Positions 9,559-12,470 of a DNA stretch of 12,470 nt are shown one piece after another. A model generated the notes under the pieces. That model saw only the letters and a program-made list of their open reading frames with translations. It did no database searches and was not told where the DNA came from. Source of the DNA: Blastocladiella britannica (Eukaryota; Blastocladiomycota; Blastocladiomycetes; Blastocladiales; Blastocladiaceae); assembly GCA_025349905.2 (NCBI GenBank), contig MU625074.1, forward strand, positions 1 to 12,470, in the 5' to 3' direction. How positions within the stretch are numbered: the first letter of the stretch is position 1; the number at the start of each line of letters is the position of its first letter. A program made the translations under genes and the position numbers.

Positions 9559-10893
9559 ATGTTGACCACCAAGTGGGCCATCTTCCCGCTCGCGTGCTTG
9601 GTGCTGCTGGCGTTGACCGCGGGTCTCGCCAACGCCGCCAACCCGACCCAGTCGTGTTCCTTGAGTTCCGACTGCAACAAGATTGCTCCCAGTATGTTTT
9701 TTTTTTTGGCCAACTCTTGCTTCGACCTTTCTTGATTGACAGACAACTTTCGTCTTTCCAGGCAACATCACGCTCAGGTGCAATTATGAAAAGAATACGT
9801 GTGGACCATGGGTGTGCACTAAGGGTGATACCAACGCATACGCCTCATGCGGCGTTTACGGTACTCTTGAGCTTCAATTCAATCGCAGATGCGACGACAC
9901 TCACTGTTCATAAATGATCCCAGACGCAAACTATGCATGCCAATTTGGCACCTGCCGAGTTCGGGCCAAATTGGGTGCCTCGTGCTACATCAACTACCAG
10001 ACGGCGATCAACTATGTTTGTGCTGATGGAACTTGGTGCACGCCGAATAGCAGCTTTAACACCACCAGTGCCACTTTCAAATCAATGGACAGCTACTCAG
10101 GAACCTGCACTGCCAACTCGACCGCCCTCTACGTGCAGTCTGTTGCGGCAGTGTACAAGGAAACCTCGAGTACATTGCCTTTTTTTTTCTGGATCCTGGA
10201 TCTGGATGTAACTCACATCTGTTCTTAACAGTCGCTGTATACGCCGTTGCAGCTGCCACCGGCCTCGTGGTCATGATCCTCAAGATCCGGTACTGCTGTT
10301 GCTGCTTCCGGACCCGCAAACAGCCCGTGGCCAAGCCGGTCGCCAAGCCCGATCCGTCCCCGCAAGTGATGCTTGTGGCCATTACCACAACCAGCCCTGT
10401 TGGCCAGCAACAACAGCAACAACAGCAACAACAGCAACAGCAGCAGCAGCAGCAGCAGCAATTGGCCGCGGCCCCTCCGTCGCCTCGCCCCTCCAATGGG
10501 TACGACGCCATCACGCCGGCCCATGCGCCGCCGTCGCCCATGTCGCCAACGTACCCAAACAAGATGTCGTCACCGACGGCTCTGCAACAACCGCAGTACT
10601 TGGAACCGGCCGCGCCGCCGCCGCCGACGCCCAAGCCGTCGACGCCGTTGCCGGACGGCGCATGGGCCCCAGTTGGGCCGCCGCCCAAGCCGGTGGCGCC
10701 GACTGCGCCACCGCTCACGCCATCGCACATGCAGCCATCGTACATGCAGCCTACGTACATGCAGCAGCAGCAGCCGTCGATCAGTGCGTTGCCGGTGCCT
10801 GGTTACATTCCGCCGTTGCATCAGCAACAACAAGTACCTCAGCCTGGGTACCCGGTCCAATCCGACTTGCCCCCGCAGATGCCGCAGTACTAG
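9559..10893 (+). CDS. 12-cysteine single-pass membrane protein with polyQ/proline-rich tail (paralogue of the gene at 2308-3682)
   Basis: Four exons (9559-9691, 9762-9860, 9924-10169, 10232-10893) give 379 aa. Introns are 70, 63 and 62 bp, all phase 1. Residues 1-26 form a signal peptide ending LANA. The ectodomain has 12 cysteines at 33, 39, 51, 58, 63, 74, 83, 88, 98, 110, 116 and 139, followed by an NST sequon (142-144). A membrane helix at about 159-180 is followed by CCCCF and basic residues (RTRK), giving type I topology and possible palmitoylation. The cytoplasmic tail (about 185-379) holds a run of 19 Gln, many Pro-rich blocks, and a Met/Gln/Tyr repeat near the end (MQPSYMQPTYMQ). There is no kinase or other enzymatic domain. 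It diverges from CSL and converges on U2AF65. Its ligand and role are unknown; a surface receptor or wall-sensing protein is a guess from architecture. Confidence 0.9.
10405..10461 (+). repeat. CAG/CAA trinucleotide repeat encoding polyglutamine
   Basis: Nineteen Gln codons in a row. The first part is a mixed CAG-CAA-CAA pattern and the last part is nearly pure CAG (seven in a row, then CAA). It lies in the cytoplasmic tail of the 12-cysteine membrane protein. The pure CAG end is the part most likely to vary in length between strains. Confidence 0.95.
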
Positions 10894-11051
10894 ATTCAAT
10901 TAGAGACGCACCATCTTCCATGAAATGCAATTATCTTTTCTCAAGTACGCATGCTGGCAGGAACAGTGGGAAATTGGTCATGCCGGCCAACCAGACCTGC
11001 ATGCTGACTAGTACATAGAAGAAAAAAAAACAATGGGAAATCATATAAAAC
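10894..11051. other. Convergent 3' intergenic region
   Basis: A gap of 158 bp between two stop codons that face each other (10893 on plus, 11052 on minus). Both genes must end transcription here. I see no AATAAA on either strand; T- and A-rich stretches at about 11020-11040 could serve. It carries a GTGGGAA heptamer (10966-10972) that I treat as chance. Confidence 0.5.
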
Positions 11052-12470
11052 TCACGCATGCACTGCCGACGGTCCTGACGAAGTTGGCGACCGGGCACCA
11101 TTCTTGTCCGCCCCTCCTCCCGTCGTAACGACTGCCGCGCCTGGTCGTTGCTGCAGTTCGGCAGCGCCAAAGTAGTCCTGGGCGGCCCACCGCGCCTCGG
11201 GGAAGTAAGCGGCGATCGCGGTACGGCCGTGGTACGACCGGCCGGCAAGGTTGCGCATCGCGTTCGCGCACTGCGTCGCGTCTCCAAACACCACGAACGC
11301 TTGCACTACGGGCGGCAGGCTGGTGCTTTGCAGCCGCGGAACCACTACTTGCAGGACTTGGCCGAACTTGGAGCACTCGTCGCGGACGTCGGCGATAAAT
11401 TCTGCAAGACAAGTGTGAGCGTCGTTTAATCAAGATAAGAAGAAAATTAAGGAGTATACCGTCATAGTCGTGCTGGTATGAGAGCTCCTCCGCGTAGGCC
11501 AGATTCAACAGCAGCAACACGCGCGACGGGTTGCCCTCCGTGCCGGCAAACGGAATGGTGGATCCAAAGAGCCCGCCCGGGGCAGCACCCGACGTTCCAC
11601 CCACGGCCCCTCCGCTAGGCAAGTCCGCGGCACCACCCGCAAACGCCGCGGCTCCGAACGGCTCCCGCTTGGACCCAATTGTCGCGCGCTGGACAGCGAG
11701 TTTACGGTCGCCGATTTCCATCCCATGGAGTCCCTCGATCGCCACGTCGGCGTTCAAGTCGTTCTCAAACTCGGCAAACGCGTACCCTTTGGACTCGTTT
11801 TTCTCGAGGTCCATGATCAAGTGGAACGACCGCAGCGGGCCAAACGCCTCAATCAGCTCGCGCACCTGCTCGATCGTCAGGTGACGTGGAATGCCGCCAA
11901 TAAACAGCTTGTGCGGGTTCTGCGGGCCGTACGGGTTGGGCGGGCCGTCCTCGCCGGCGAGCTGCGGCATGTAGTCGCGCGGCCGCTTCATCCGCAGCAC
12001 TTGGCCGCTATACGTCCACTGGTTGTCGAACGTCAGCATCTTGGCCGCGTCCGCAACCTCCTTGAACTCGACAAACGCAAACGACCGGTCGCCGCCAAAC
12101 GCCGCCGTGAGCGCCGACGGCTCCATGCCGTTGCGGACCATTTCGCGGTTGACATGCGCGAGCACATCGGCCTGTTTTTTTTTACGGCGTCAATATTAAA
12201 TCGAACAAAATGATTAAAGAAAGCATATACCTCAGTGACATCGCGCGGCAGATTACCAATGTAGACGCGGCGAGCGGTGCGTGCAATGAAGGTCGCCGAG
12301 CCCGGTCCACCGCTGCCCGCGAACCCGCTCGGGCGCATATCGCCGCCATTGCCGACCAGCGAGTGACCCGGGTGCAGTTTCATGATGGCGCGGTGGCACG
12401 GGAGCAAAAAGTTACCTGTTACCGTGATCGGAGTGTAAGTTTGAGGACGCGGACCCGACGAAACACAAAA
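11052..12470 (-). CDS. U2AF2: U2AF large subunit (U2AF65) splicing factor, 5' end missing
   Basis: Exons 12470-12231 (open to the window edge), 12171-11460 and 11401-11052 join to 433 residues; introns are 59 and 58 bp, phases 0 and 1. It binds the intron 3' end and, through its last domain, SF1 and other spliceosome proteins. RRM1 has RNP2 VYIGNLP and RNP1 SFAFVEF. The linker MKRPRDYMP matches the family's conserved RRPHDY segment. RRM2 has RNP2 LFIGGIP and RNP1 KGYAFAEF, then the SKR..KLAVQRA end. After a Gly/Ala/Pro-rich linker comes the UHM: VLLLLNLA, ADVRDECSKFGQV, and RSY in place of the usual R-x-F. The C-terminus extends about 40 residues past the UHM. The N-terminal RS region and ULM must lie beyond 12470. 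Part of the last exon above about 12415 could be intron, because a branch-like CTTAC and a CAG occur there, so the exact upstream boundary is open. Confidence 0.94.

Noticed and set aside
10077..10760. A 227-codon minus-strand frame with poly-Cys, opposite the polyQ gene
   Set aside because: The Cys run is only the complement of the CAG/CAA tract; the plus strand is the coding one.
2308..10893. A Notch-like pathway made of the membrane proteins and CSL
   Set aside because: Neither membrane protein has EGF, LNR or ankyrin repeats, and fungi are not known to have Notch. Proximity and one weak Trp motif are not enough to claim a pathway.

Overview
The window reads as compact, GC-rich nuclear DNA of an early-diverging, flagellated fungus. 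A blastocladiomycete is my first guess and a chytrid the alternative. The reasons are: 14 short spliceosomal introns (53-73 bp, mostly GTATGN/GTACNN donors and YTNAC-like branch points); gaps of only 128-279 bp between genes; a CSL transcription factor, a family limited to animals and fungi; and a protein resembling the axonemal SAXO4/PPP1R32 family, which implies a flagellated stage. The lineage is inferred, not proven. There are no tRNAs, rRNAs, CRISPR arrays, transposons or operons that I can see.

Layout, left to right. (1) 1-444, minus: N-terminal fragment of a DUF4140/DUF4139-type protein, running off the left edge. (2) 585-2179, minus: six-exon gene for a 424-aa SAXO4/PPP1R32-like protein. 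(3) 2308-3682, minus: four-exon gene for a secretory-pathway single-pass membrane protein with a 12-cysteine ectodomain and a proline-rich tail. (4) 3827-9279, minus: two-exon gene for a 1796-aa CSL (CBF1/RBP-J, Su(H), Lag-1) DNA-binding factor. (5) 9559-10893, plus: four-exon gene for a second 12-cysteine single-pass membrane protein, with a polyQ/proline-rich tail, divergent from CSL. (6) 11052-12470, minus: U2AF large subunit (U2AF65), 5' end cut off by the right edge. Genes 1-4 lie head to tail, 4 and 5 are divergent (279 bp apart), and 5 and 6 converge (158 bp apart).

The most interesting point is that genes 3 and 5, one on each side of CSL, are paralogues. They share the order and near-identical spacing of 12 cysteines, two introns in the same places and the same phase, an NST sequon after the last cysteine, cysteines at the inner membrane face, and low-complexity cytoplasmic tails. 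I do not recognise this ectodomain as a named family. A functional link with CSL is speculation from position only.

Most introns have their T-rich tract just after the 5' splice site, and many end in A-rich sequence before the acceptor. This is notable because the same window encodes U2AF65, which in animals reads a pyrimidine tract at the 3' end. All exon joins were worked out by eye from reading frame, splice signals and family similarity; no cDNA was available.
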